Origin: Hormiphora californensis
Lineage: Eukaryota; Ctenophora; Tentaculata; Cydippida; Pleurobrachiidae
Direction: 5' to 3'
Assembly: GCA_020137815.1 (NCBI GenBank)
Contig: CM035355.1
Span: 3,082,847-3,146,846, forward strand
Length of the DNA: 64,000 bases
The translations under genes were made by a program, and so were the position numbers. The stretch's first letter is position 1. Every line of letters starts with the position of its first letter. Under the pieces are notes generated by a model. It had not been told where the DNA came from. It did no database searches and worked only from the letters and a program-made list of their open reading frames with translations. Below, one piece after another: positions 35,656-58,700 of this stretch.

Positions 35656-37761
35656 ATGGAAGAAGAGGTCGCCAGGGATGATCTTCTACCTGATGCAGAA
35701 CAGGGCCGACCTGACCTTGATCCTGATTCAAAAGTAAGGGAGATAGAGCTTAGGAGAGAGTGAAAGAGTGAGAGAGATAGAAATCATTATCATCAATTCA
35801 AGTTGCCAATAACATGCACATCTTAGTTATCACCCTGCATTGCCATTGAATTATGAATATTGCTATTTGAGTATGGTTAAGGGGACAGGGTAGAACATAT
35901 AATGGATGAGTCACGAGAATCATGTAGGGGGCTAACTTGATGTGTGTCTCTAATTCAAGGGGTAATGAATCTAATGATGTATGAAAATTGAACATATAAA
36001 AAGATCAAAGACGGGGAACTACTTTATAAGGTTCTCTCTCCCTCCGCGGCTCCTATTACTCGACTGGACCTCACACGAAGCTACTCCAGAGGTTCAGGGT
36101 CTCGTTGAGTTAAAACCCCATACTCAACAAGGCCTTTCTTAGTGTGGTGCAATAAGGGTACTCAGAGGCCTGGCACTTTTTTCTATGATCATCCTTTAAA
36201 TTTTATTTTCCTCGCCACCACGAGGACTAAATTCCTTAGGGTGGCATCTCCAGTGTGTGTACTGTGTTGTGTATTATGATCTATATTCTGACCTAATTTC
36301 TGTTGTGTTGAGAGTATGGGTACAACAGTCATTGAAAACCCCTCGGCGGAGGGACCGAGTGCAGACCATCCCTCCTCGGTAACACACCGAACTACGGTAT
36401 GTTTAGAGGTTTTCCGTAAATATACTCTTATCTATGATTGTTCTATATATTCCGGCAAATAGTTTTTCAAAGTTGTAGCTCTTTGATAAAGCTAGAACAA
36501 TTTGAAACAATCATTAGCCGCTTGATATAGCTAGATCTGGTACCATGAAGCTATCCATGGTGAGGGGGGAGGGGGGCAGCTGTCCATTATCCCCCCGGAG
36601 CTGGAACTGTCGAAATGTGACCAGGTGGTCTGACAATGTAGATCTAGAGTTCCGTCAATTTGCTACAGATCTTATTCATCACAAAGATAAAGATCTAGAG
36701 GGATCGTTAGTTTATTTGGGACGAGAAAACTGATATTACACAGACAATTACTTATCCATTCATACCACTAATATAACTTTTGTTTTTGATCCGTTTACTA
36801 ATGTCAATGACACATAATAGTGAACAGTTCACCCTCACTATTTTCGCCCCTTGTTCTAGTTTTCCTGGCACATTTGTTTCTCAAATGCAACTAAAGATCT
36901 GTTATTGTCAGTCGGAAAATATGACTTATTTTTCATTGATCTATAATTACAACTTCAGTTCGGGCGCTAGCTTGTGCTAGATAGTTTGTGTCTCTCAAAA
37001 TGTAGCCAGCTAAATCTGCAAGTCGTAAGGAATCTCTACTATGATGATGAAGGTCTTCTAGAAGATTCAAAGACCCACAATTCCCAAACACTATGTGGTC
37101 AAAACGCGCATTTGTCCGATAGGAATCCCCCGTTTTGAGGGGTTTTGCGCGATTTTGTTAGGCGCTTTCAGGGAGCGTGCACGCTTGCGTGTGCTGTCAA
37201 ACACCCTGGAAATTGTGTAGCAGTTGTAGGCAATCGTCTAAAGATCATTTTGCTACCCATAACTTGGCTGAAAGTGCGGCAGGTTTTGGACAGCACGGCA
37301 TCAAAAATCGTCCTATAGCCCAAAAACTGGCTTCTGTTCAAAGCGCAACCTAAATTTTGGTATCAAAAGAAAGCTAGGGGGCTAGAGATTACTATGCAAC
37401 CTTTCCATCGCAACCGGTCCGATGCGGTCATGTATTAAATGCGACATTTATGCTAAAAAAGCACTTGTCAGCGCTGGTTTTACACGTAAAAACGCGCAAC
37501 GAGGTTGGATCTTGGTCAAAATTGAGCCTCTACTGCGCGTTTTCTATCAAAATCACTAGATCTCGCGAGCCTATCGGACATGACCACATAGTGCCAAATA
37601 TCAGTAGATTTATCTTCAGGAGTATATTTGTAAAATTACTGCTAATTGTTGTTACTCAACAATCGTGGGGCTGAGTGACAACCTCACCCTTTCTCTCTCT
37701 CTCTAACTGAGTAGTAACTCCTGTCTCTCACCCTAACTTATCTCTCCCTCACCCTCGTTTC

Positions 37762-37799
<38 letters not shown>

Positions 37800-40700
37800 C
37801 TCTCTCTCTCTTTCTCTCCAGGAAGAGGATGAAGACAGGGAGGTGGAGCAGTATGTTAACCCCAAAAAGAGGAAAAACCCAGTCAGTTTTGTCAGCTCCC
37901 TTTGCTCAACGCAACTTATCAGAGGTGAAAAGAAGTTGAATAATCTAGATCGTGACAAACATTGAATTCATCAGGGTTAGAGTAATTGTTGTCATGACAG
38001 TAATGTCGCGCCCGGTTCGGAGAGGGCAGTCGTTTGGGCAGTCGTTTGTGAGACAAAGTATTTGTGTTTTAACTTGGTACTAAAACCGGACAAAGACATG
38101 TAATCCCTCCCCTCATTTCAGTATTGGTATTGTTAGCGGTGATTCTAACTCTAGCGATAATTACAACAGTTACATACTTCTCACTATCAAGTGTTCACAA
38201 ACGGAGACCCAACATTCTCCTGCTGATAGCAGATGATTTAGGGTGGGGAGATGTAGGGTGGCACAGCTCAGGTATCTAATTCTTTTTTAAACCCGTTTAT
38301 TAGCCCATCAGTTGGGACTTTTCAGATCTAAACCACCTAAATTGTTTTGTTCAAACCCTTTTTATTTTTCGAAGACAGGGTCGAGCAAAGCAACATGTAT
38401 GCGCTGTCAGGCCTATGCTCTGACCACTGTTCTTGAAATGAGAATAGGGTCAGGCTAATGCTCTATGCATGTGAACCTGGTGAGATCATATGTTTGTAGG
38501 ATCGGAGGGTATTAGTAGAGTATTAGGATGGGGTAGGGTAATAATTCGTATGGACTAGAGCAATAGTATAACATCATATATATCCTGCTGTCTACTCTTA
38601 TGACTTAGGATCACATGTGTAGGATCATAATCAGATCTCCCGCAGGAAGACAGCCCTATATGTATAGAGTAAGAGATAGAGTGGGAGAGAGAGAGAGAGA
38701 TAGAGAGGGAGAGCGATAGAGCTAGAGGTAGAGAGAGGTAGAAAGAGATGGTGGAATTGAGAAGGGTGGAGACTGGATACTCCAAACTAAATCTTGGTGC
38801 GATTGCATATTACGTCATGTGTTAAATGAGTTTAGTGGGTGTGTAGTATCATGATTCTAGAGTCTGACGTACTCCTGCAGGACCGAACTCTCCATATATC
38901 TCTATCTCTCTACCTGTTGAATCTCTCTCCCATTCGAATTCTATTTCTCTATCTCTCTATCTTCACAAAATTAGGGCAAAATGACGGCTAGCTATATATG
39001 GAGTTGTACTGTGGGAAAGTCTGAACAAGATAGTTCGATAGATTGCTAACTCTCCCAGATATCAAGATGGCACTAATTACTAACGACTTATAACTAACTA
39101 ACTCTCCTGCAGATATAAAGACACCTAACTTGACCCGGTTAGCTAGGGAAGGATCGATACTAACCCAGTTCTACTCCCAACCCATATGTACTGCATCAAG
39201 GGCAGCACTCTTCTCAGGAAGGTACAACTCTTCAATGATAAACCACATAGCGCCTTCTTTTGGTGGTGTAAGGGCTTATTAGCTATCGGATTGTACAAAA
39301 ATTAGCTTGCCCCGGCCTAATGATTTCTAGGTTCAGGCTATTTTGACAAACTTTCCATGCATTATATCGTGAAAACCCGTCAAAGCCCTCACTCACTTCA
39401 AATACCAACCTACTAACAACCACTGACATCACCTAGGTACCCATTCAAACTAGGACTGCAGGGATCGAGACCAATACTGGCCGGGGCGAGTAACAGCAGT
39501 TTACCAGAGGGAAACTTCTTATTATCCGAGGTAAGTCTCTTACCAAGAGTGATACAATCGGACTCCAATTTACCAGACTATCTGGGGGAGGGCTCAAACT
39601 GTTCATTTTATTTCTCTGTGAGGGTTCGGTAGATCAAGGGGAGGGTAAATCGAAGTTTGACTACACTTGCAGATTTGATTCAGGTTGAGTTCTTGATTAC
39701 TTCATATTTCTCTCCTTCCTAGTTACTACAACAGGAGGGTTACAGAACACACTTGGTGGGGAAATGGCATTTAGGGTTTGAAACCACCAACCACACGCCT
39801 GTAGCACGGGGATTTGATACCTTCACAGGATTCTATAATGGCATGCAGGTTGGTTGGGAGAAGTGACGAGTGACTCCTCTCCCTTAACAACGGGAGGAGT
39901 GACTCCTCTTCCATAGCAACGGGAGGAGTGACTCATCTCCCTTAGCAACGGGAGGTATGACTGATCTCCCTTAGCAACGGGAGGAGTGACTGATCTCCCT
40001 TAACAACGGGAGGAGTGACTCCTCTTCCCTAGCAACGGGAGGTATGACTCCTCTCCCTTAGCAACGGGAGGTATGACTCCTCTCCCTTAGCAACGGGAGG
40101 AGTGACTCCTCTCCCTTAGCAACGGGAGGTATGACTGATCTCCCTTAGCAACGGGAGGAGTGACTGATCTCCCTTAACAACGGGAGGAGTGACTCCTCTT
40201 CCCTAGCAACGGGAGGTATGACTCCTCTCCCTTAGCAACGGGAGGTATGACTCCTCTCCCTTAGCAACGGGAGGAGTGACTCCTCTCCCTTAGCAACGGG
40301 AGGAGTGACTCCTCTCCCTTAGCAACGGGAGGAGTGACTCCTCTCCCTTAGCAACGGGAGGAGTGACTCCTCTCCCTTAGCAACGGGAGGAGTGGCTCCT
40401 CTCCCCTAGCAACGGGAGGAGTGACTTCTCTCCCTTAGCAACGTGATATTAGTCTTATACCTCGTTCTCTTTTCTGTGAAGTTGCTCTAAACGTGACTCG
40501 TGTCAACATGTGAATGCACCGACAATGATGTGACAACTGCAACAGCTGTCGAACAGAATAACACTCCCCCTGCTGACTGGTACTGTTCGTGGTGTTCCAG
40601 ATATTATGAACCTCTACATTCTACAAAGATCTATCTTTCAAGAGACTTTCATATATAATGAAAGTCTCTTGAAAGCTGTCAGAGCATTGGCCTGACAGCT

Positions 40701-43535
40701 TGAAAGTCACCCCGCTTAGTTATCATTATCAAATACCCTCTCTCTTATATTTCAGGATTATTTCAACCATAGAACGACCAATTTTGACTCGGTTGAAAAC
40801 GTGACGGGCTATGATATGAGACATGATTACAAGGATGAAAAAGGGAGGATAGTTGTTAATAATATTCTCTGGGATAAGAATGGAACTTTTAATAATTACA
40901 TATTTACAGAAGAGGCAACCAGGTTTGTGTTTTTGTTGTAAAACTTTCCATCACTTTAAAATTGAGTGTCAAAGTTCATAATGATAAATCTGCCTTTTTG
41001 ATTTCAAGATTAAAAAACTAATTACTGGCCTAGCTTATTACTTATTAGTGTCTATACTCTTTCTACACTTCTTGTTCAACTTATTAATAAATTTCATTCT
41101 TCACTCGTTAGGATAATCAAGGAGCACAGTGATAGTTATACCGATGATACACCTCTCTTTCTCACCATGTCCTACGCTAACCCTCATACCCCGATTCAAG
41201 TACCTGGTCTTTACGAAGACATGTCAGACAGCCAAAATGCAGTAAGGTACGGCACTGTTTATTCTTATGGTTGTTGAGTCTACGAGTCTTAAAATTCAAG
41301 TCAATATCTGTTTTCCCCTCAGGAGAAAATATTCAGCGCTAGTCCTGGCGATGGATAGTTCTATAGGGGAGATAACAGCGGCCCTAAACAAAACAGGGCT
41401 CCTAGATAACACGCTCGTTATCTTCATTTCGGATAACGGAGGTAATAGAAATGGGTTTATTGATTCCCAGCTCAGTTGTAGCGATAAATTAATTAATGAT
41501 AATTAATAATCAATTTAATTTAGGTTCTGTTGGAACGCCCGTTGCCCCTACGGGGTCTAGTAACTTCCCTCTGAGGGGCGAAAAGGGAGGACTTTGGGAA
41601 GCAGCTTGTCGTGTACCTGCCTTCATCTGGGGACCCGGTATACCTCAGGGGCAGGTAAAAAGTGGGGTGGGAGTTGATATAGGGACAGGTAAGGAGTCGA
41701 GTGGGGGGGGGGTTGATATAGTCACTAGGGTAGCGACTGGCTATTTGAAACAGTTTTTCACTTTTTTCCCTTGCCTGCCCACAAATCAAGTCGAACCCAA
41801 ATTTTTTTGACCTTGTGTTACCGAGACAGTCCCTGGGTAGTTTTTTGGGTGGTTGGAGATGTCTCATTTTGTCTTCCGGGGTCAGGGTCACGTGATATCT
41901 ATCCAAATTTGGTGTTTCAATTTACCCGCCTCGGTCTGCTAATTTGAAACACCCGTATCTCCCTCAATTTCTCCACGAAACCAAAATTTTTGACATTGAA
42001 TAGTTAGAAAAGGGTTGTGCAGAGCCATTCCATGTCTGAAATCTGAATTTTGTTGAACGTGCTTGGTGCAATGACCTTTTCCAAAAACTGTTTCAAATTA
42101 GCAGGAAAACAGTTTTTGCCTCATATTCGGCCAACTTTTGGCGGAAATGACTCAAATCATAGTTTATATCCTGCCTCATGCTCATATTGAACAACAAAAA
42201 TTTCGACAATCCAATCGGAGAAAATTGTTTCAAATAGCCCTCCTCAGTGTTTCAAGTTACCAGACTCTCTTCACTGTGCTACAGCACACACACGACACCA
42301 ATCAGAGAGCAAATAACGCGCATTTGTTTCAAATAACCAGAGCACGTGTTTCAAGTTAGCAGACACTGTTTCAAGTTAGCAGGCGTTTCAAATTGCCAGT
42401 CGCTACCCTATATTATAGTGACAGATAAGGGGTGGGGGCTGTTACAGGGGCAGATAAGGAGTGGTTACAGGGCCAGGTAGGGGAACTGAATGACAGCTAA
42501 GGGGCGATTCAGAAGGACTAAACGGCCCTGCTATCACAATACCACATTCGTGTTTCAGTTAGTTCGACAGTCGATCCACATAACGGACCTTTACCCTACG
42601 ATATCAGCCCTGGCCGGGATAACACCCGATCCTACAGTACAACAAATGGACGGTTACGATTTCAGCAAAACTTTAATGGGGTAATAACCAATATACGTAT
42701 CAGCTGCCTCAGACAGCAGTATGATCATACTGAAACCAAGACATGATAGCTACTGGTCCATATTATCATTCATGATCATAGATACTACTGAAAACATCAT
42801 TAATTTTCTAAACAAATCCACCAACAGAAAGAGCGTAAAGGACGAGAGTATTTTATCTACGACTTGGACCCCGTCTACAAACAAATCGCGATAAGGCTGG
42901 ACAACTGGAAACTAATCCTAGGAACATCTTCAATTGGTATGTGCAGTGCTGGTAACCATGCTAACCACATTTTGGTAACCACAGTAACACTTTTGGTAAC
43001 CATGGTAACCACTTCTTTATATCTCTCGTTAGAAGCTGTTAAAAATATTCCCTTCTTAGGCCAGAGTAACAGTCGCTACCCACCACTGATAGCCCCCAAC
43101 GATACCCTACAACTCGGACCAGATAACCTCCCATTTGAGATGTATTATAAACTAGCTCACGATCTTGTCAATAGCTTTACAGCATCAGGGGCCCTGTGCA
43201 GGAGTGTGGAGTGTATCTATGGTGACGATATGGAGGTAAAATGCGGTTTCCCAACCTCTATTTTTTCCTCTTCTATTCCTATAATTTTGTATCAGTCAAA
43301 TCTAAAGATCCTAAACCCAAATCTTCAGGCCCAATTGTACGACTTGTCAACGGATGAATATGAGTTCCGAAACTTGGCAGCTGACAATGCGGACCTAGTG
43401 AAGAAGATGGTAGAGATCCTGAATACAGAGATCGGAGATATGATCTACCCGGTGAATTTACTGCAACCTGGTGAATCAGCTGCCAGCCCTAATAACTTTA
43501 ATGGAACGTGGATGCCATGGCTGGACAATAGATGA
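35656..43535 (+). CDS. Membrane-anchored arylsulfatase (arylsulfatase B/I/J-like)
   Basis: Exons about 35656-35733, 36313-36381, 37822-37924, 38122-38271, 39113-39220, 39437-39530, 39721-39848, 40756-40922, 41112-41247, 41323-41442, 41524-41654, 42559-42680, 42829-42936 and then to the stop at 43533-43535 with one or two small introns. An acidic cytoplasmic tail ([16 protein letters not shown]) precedes one TM segment, [20 protein letters not shown], then the sulfatase domain: [16 protein letters not shown] (metal site), [20 protein letters not shown] (Cys becomes formylglycine; CxAxR form instead of the common CxPSR), [23 protein letters not shown] and ISDNGG. It hydrolyses sulfate esters, as ARSB does on glycosaminoglycans. 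Type II anchoring is unusual; most relatives are soluble lysosomal or secreted. The phase at the 42680/42829 splice did not fit perfectly in my reading. Confidence 0.88.
37089..37593. mobile_element. 505 bp Transib-like non-autonomous element
   Basis: The termini are CACTATGTGGTCA and its exact complement TGACCACATAGTG. CACTATG fits the Transib end consensus CACWATG, and the element is flanked by a perfect 5 bp duplication, CCAAA (37084-37088 and 37594-37598), the size made by Transib/RAG-type transposases. A second conserved block, TGTCCGATAGG, lies 11 bp farther in on the left than on the right. There is no transposase frame. It is in an arylsulfatase intron. Confidence 0.8.
37757..37819. 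repeat. (CT)n run next to a 3' splice site
   Basis: CT run ending directly at the acceptor CTCTCCAG of the arylsulfatase exon at 37822, so it serves as an extended polypyrimidine tract. Confidence 0.9.
39855..40445. repeat. ~29 bp minisatellite with self-complementary units
   Basis: The unit GCAACGGGAGGAGTGACTCC followed by TCTCCCTTA repeats about 20 times in an arylsulfatase intron, with TATGACTGATCT and TATGACTCC variants forming higher-order blocks. Each unit contains GGGAGGAGT...ACTCCTCTCCC, so it can fold on itself. Confidence 0.95.
40635..40675. repeat. Perfect 18 bp hairpin with 5 nt loop
   Basis: CTTTCAAGAGACTTTCAT, loop ATATA, then the exact complement. A second small inverted pair (GCTGTCAG/CTGACAGC) follows at 40675-40702. 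It is intronic and close to the next arylsulfatase exon. Confidence 0.85.
41728..42408. mobile_element. 681 bp TIR element with TA flanks
   Basis: GGGTAGCGACTGGC plus TATTTGAAAC at the left is mirrored at the right by GTTTCAAATTGCCAGTCGCT ending ACCC, with TA on both sides, as for Tc1/mariner-type insertions. Inside, variants of GTTTCAAATTAGCAG recur many times (for example 41931-41950, 42090-42108, 42349-42395). It has no transposase and lies in an arylsulfatase intron. Confidence 0.8.
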
Positions 43536-43739
43536 TTGGGAGAATCCTTGAACAGATGATTGGGGAGTGGTTGGGAGAGACACGCACAGAGAAGGAAGGG
43601 ATAAGGGGACGACTCATGAATGAATGAGAGTCAGACTTGCTGAATCAGACATGTATTTCGGGCCCCGAAATTGAACTGAGATCAAATTCTATATATTGTG
43701 TCGTGCTGACAATAGATAAACCACGTGCGACTACTAAAC

Positions 43740-43747
43740 AAGATAGA

Positions 43748-43807
<60 letters not shown>

Positions 43808-43838
43808 AAGAGAGAGAGTGAGTGAGAGAGTGAGAGAG
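43740..43838. repeat. (GA)n microsatellite
   Basis: GA run just downstream of the arylsulfatase stop codon. The rest of the 43536-44928 spacer holds the direct repeat ATCATGATTGAAGTAC near 44064-44106 and no recognisable gene. Confidence 0.95.
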
Positions 43839-44928
43839 GGTTTAGTTATTGAGTTTGACCATGTTGTACTGTTTTAAAATGACATGGTCAGGTAAAGTGA
43901 TCTAGCTAAATGAAGGGTATCTTTCTTTTGTCTTACAATCTCATTCTCAGTCATTCTCTCCCCCTCTCTCTATCTCTCTCTATCTAATCACTCAAGGAGG
44001 ACAAATGCACTACGACGTAATTACTACATCATGACAGCTTCCTAGCTTAGAACACTAGAATCGTGATTCATGATTGAAGTACCCAAATCATGATTGAAGT
44101 ACTTCCAAATCGTGATTGCTTCACTTTATCATTCTGATCCAGGGTGACTACCGTTGAGTCTCCAGTTCAGTTATTCAGTCAGTCCTTTTGATTAGGCCCG
44201 GCCAATGTTGGCTCAATGGCGCATGTCTACACAAAGTTACAGACTCACTTACTGCAAACTTTAGTCACGTAATGCGTCATACATTGGTCTAATAATGACT
44301 GATTAAATGGCCTATTACCGTTGCTTTCTTTTCTTTAAGAAAATGTAATAGGCTTGCACTTATAATATACGTATAGTTACGAAAGTAAGGTATGTGTTAG
44401 TCAATCTGTCGTTTGAGTCAACTTTTGGCAAACACTCCGTCACTCCTAGATTTACTCTTCGATAGAAGATACTTCTTTGTTGCCTTCATGCTTTACCATG
44501 TCTCTGTCAGAACATTGCACCTCACCCTATTCTCATTTCGTGGAGTGAGGGAGAACCGTGACCAGAGCATTGACCTGACAGCCATATCTCCATGCCGTCA
44601 GCCGTGCGGGTCTAGAAGATATATTCACATTATCCACGCTATTGTAGCTACAGTCCCCTAATTATCTCCTGATATGTTTACACACACGTACTGCACTGTT
44701 ACCAAGTTATTGCACACATTCCTGCTGAGTATAGCACCCGAACACAGTTACAATTAGCGCTGAATTTGTTTTGTATCGCATCTTAGAATATTGTCAGTTA
44801 TCTCCTGACCTCAATTTGGATTGCCAAGACAACGTAAAAGAGACAGTTTAAATCGTTATTTCCATTGTGAAGCAACTACATTATCGTCATTTTGGTATTT
44901 GGTGGACTCTAGCCCCGCTGGAAACACA

Positions 44929-46375
44929 ATGGCAACAATGAACTACAGTAGCCGTGTCTTACCAACCACTACATTTGAGGAGAATTTCCAGGTAAGTGTG
45001 GAATTGTCATGAGTAAGTTTCTCAACAAGTTTTGAGGAACTGTATGGGAACTGTATCTGGGAAGTGGTCTTGAATCGGGAAAATGTTTCGAATACTGAGC
45101 ATGGTTTGCGACTGGGGTTCAGAAGGGGTCAAGGGGACTGGGTCCGAGCCCCGAGGAGGGTCTGGAGAGCTGCCTAGCTCGCACTTCATCTCTTTCTTGT
45201 ACATAGTTCTCTTTTGGAAATCCATTCAAATTGTTGAACAATTTATTTTTCCAATCCGGATTTAGGTTGATCGGTTTATAGAGCAAATGAAGACGAATTG
45301 GGTGTGGACATTTCCCCTGTCCTTTGCTTACTATACCGCTGTACAATATGGACAGAAATACATGGAGAAAAAGAGCGCTTGGAACCTCAGAACTCCTCTC
45401 ATCATTTGGAGTGGACTTCTTGCTGTTTTCTCGTGGCTAGGTACGGTATAAGACGTGTCAATAAGGATTCGAATCCTTGAAAATTCATCTTCCCCTATCT
45501 TTGTCTACCGAACTTTGCGTGACTTTTTGCAAATAATATTTTCAAACATAACCTTCTTGACCATGTCCCTCCCCCCCAGGAACGGTACGGATAACGGTAT
45601 TCCTACTTCTTGCTCTACGTCAGGATGGCCTCTTTGAGACGGTCTGTGGGATTCGTGACAAGTTAGATAACCCCGCCTGGTTGTGGCTATACCTGTTTGT
45701 CCTTTCTAAACTACCAGAGCTGGGTGATACATTCTTTATCGTGGCTAGGAAATCTAAACTTCACTTCCTACACTGGTACCATCATATCACGGTTAGTTTG
45801 GGGGTCTGGTATTACTGCAATATCTCCCCTCGCTCTCTCTAGTTAATCTAACAAACTTACTATTGTTTCTACCACACTCTCTCCCTCGCCCCCCTCTCTC
45901 TCTCTCTCTCTCTCTAGTTAACCCAACAAACTCACTATTGTTTCTCCCATTAACTAATACCACTCTCTCTCTCCCTCGCCCCTCTCTCTCTAGTTAACAT
46001 AACAAACTCTCCCTACAGGTGTTCATCTACAGCTACTACATGTGTGCCTACCCTCAGAGCGGTATGATCTGGTATGCGGGTATGAACTACGCAGTCCACG
46101 CCCTCATGTACACCTACTACACTCTCCGTGCTGCACAGGTCTGGATCCCCAGAAAGGTGGCAATGTTTGTCACAACCTGCCAGCTCAGCCAGATGGTGGT
46201 TGGGGTGACTCTACAGTTGTCCCATGCTTATCTGCTGGTGACAGGGGTTCCGTGTGACGTGAGACCGAGAGACATTGCATTTGGTATGGTGATCTATCTG
46301 AGTTACATGGCACTTTTTGCACGGTTCTTTTATGATAACTATTTGGCGTCGAAACGAAAACCTAAAAAGAGCTGA
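44929..46375 (+). CDS. Very-long-chain fatty acid elongase, ELOVL6-like
   Basis: Four exons: 44929-44991, 45266-45440, 45580-45791 and 46019-46375. It is the 3-ketoacyl-CoA synthase of microsomal chain elongation (malonyl-CoA condensation), an ER multi-pass protein. The catalytic histidine box is LHWYHHIT. KLPELGDTFFIV is the elongase signature before it, and GMNYAVHALMYTYYTLRAAQ after it is the ELOVL3/6-type block. Several hydrophobic segments flank these (LPLSFAYYTAV, TVFLLLALRQ, AFGMVIYLSYMALFARFF). The tail KRKPKKS has lysines at -3 and -5 for ER retrieval. The start is the first ATG; a second in-frame ATG lies six bases later. Saturated/monounsaturated C12-C16 substrates are likely from the family. 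Confidence 0.92.
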
Positions 46376-46565
46376 GGACCGGGGGAATTAGCTTGATATA
46401 GAAGACTTTAGTTGAGGGTAGCGTATTTTTGTGTGAGTACATTGTGTGTCACTTATTTGTCATACATATAATCTTATCAAATCGGTATTTTGTGTGTTGG
46501 CAAAACATAATTAATTAGCTATTCTTAACAAGTTAATTGGATAAAAAGATGTCAGCAGAGAGTCT

Positions 46566-46627
46566 TCCAATGGTAACCATGACAATACGTCATGTTACCA
46601 TGACAACACGTCATGTTACCATGACAA
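46566..46627. repeat. ~22 bp tandem repeat in the SMC4 3' flank
   Basis: About three copies of TGGTAACCATGACAAYACGTCA-type sequence (ACGTCATGTTACCATGACAA) between the convergent ELOVL6-like and SMC4 3' ends, which are 262 bp apart. Confidence 0.85.
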
Positions 46628-46637
46628 CGCACATACC

Positions 46638-57745
<11,108 letters not shown>

Positions 57746-57841
57746 CACTACAGTGTGGTTCAGTTTTATGTTCTGAAACAATCAAAATCCTATTAAACTC
57801 TGAGTCAGTATAAGCACTCATTTTATAAAACATATTTCAAT
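57746..57841 (-). promoter_or_regulatory. 96 bp spacer between C18orf21-like stop and SMC4 start
   Basis: Read on the minus strand, the TAA at 57844-57842 is followed by A/T-rich sequence, then TTTTGATTGTTTCAG with the acceptor AG at 57774-57773, 28 nt before the SMC4 ATG. The gap is too small for a normal promoter plus terminator, so a shared transcript with trans-splicing or internal cis-splicing is likely. Confidence 0.5.
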
Positions 57842-58315
57842 TTACAGTGACAAAAAATCAGACAAAGACACATTAGGGGATGATGGCTCAGCAGACTTCT
57901 TAAGTAACTGAGCCCGAAGTTTGGAGTGTGATGTCCGTGCCTTCTTCTTCGCTGATTTACTCAGCGGCTCCTCCTTTTTTTGCGGAGGAAGTTCAACCTT
58001 TTTAGGAGTCTGTTCCACCACATGTTTCCTCTGTTTCACTAAACACGGTGATATCACCTCGTGATTACACGTGCTACACATTACTGACAGTTTAGTTTTG
58101 TACCCCGACCCTGGGGTAGTTCTGACGATGAGGCGAGATGGGCATGTCTCAGCACAGTATGAGCAGTGTGTAATTCCGGCTGGGGATATACCATGGAGAG
58201 ATCGGTAGTAGTCCGTCAAGTATCTACGGAGGGAGGGATGGGTTGTGTTACTAAGGCAGTCTGTCAGGAATTGGCGGTGGGCGGCAGTGGTAGGGAGTTC
58301 CTGGTCCTCTGTCAT
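57842..58315 (-). CDS. C18orf21/RMP24-like zinc-ribbon protein
   Basis: One 157-codon exon. CSYCAETCPSRLIVR and SVMCSTCNHEV form a CxxC...CxxC zinc ribbon in the middle of the protein, followed by a Lys-rich stretch (SKSAKKKARTSHSKLRAQLL) and a C-terminal VSLSDFLSL. This layout (N-terminal helix, CxxC pair, basic region, final hydrophobic FxxFLSSL-like motif) matches human C18orf21, reported as an RNase MRP-associated protein. Family membership is inferred from layout and motifs; identity is low. An acceptor AG (TAATTTGTAG) lies 5 nt before the ATG. It is divergent from the dioxygenase gene and directly upstream of SMC4. Confidence 0.72.
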   Translation of the reverse strand: MTEDQELPTTAAHRQFLTDCLSNTTHPSLRRYLTDYYRSLHGISPAGITHCSYCAETCPSRLIVRTTPGSGYKTKLSVMCSTCNHEVISPCLVKQRKHVVEQTPKKVELPPQKKEEPLSKSAKKKARTSHSKLRAQLLKKSAEPSSPNVSLSDFLSL

Positions 58316-58700
58316 TACATCTACAAATTAACAACAAGTTAGACAATGGATTTATACGATTTAGCCACGGTCAGGTAATAGTTGGGGCAACTAATTGAAT
58401 ATTAGTATTACTGCAAAATCGTTGTTTCTCTCTAACTTACTTTAGGTTTGGGGTATGTGATCAAATAACATGCCTACACGTGAGGTTTTTTTCCGATCAC
58501 TGTCTTTTATTTTCTCTAGCTCTAGTGAATAGTGCTATGTTTTATTGGATTCAAGTGCTAATTCAATTATAAAATCATTTAGCACTTTTCGTACCTATTA
58601 ACTTGGCAGCTGTCTACAATCACGTGACTAGCTAAACTAGATTTCTAATAGCTCCCCAGAGACAAAAGCTAGCAATATTTCTGAACTTTATTTTGACAAT
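58316..58700. promoter_or_regulatory. Shared 385 bp divergent promoter region
   Basis: This separates the C18orf21-like (minus) and dioxygenase-like (plus) start codons. The sequence is A/T-rich with TCACGTGAC at 58620-58628 (E-box). No TATA box is certain in either direction. Confidence 0.45.
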
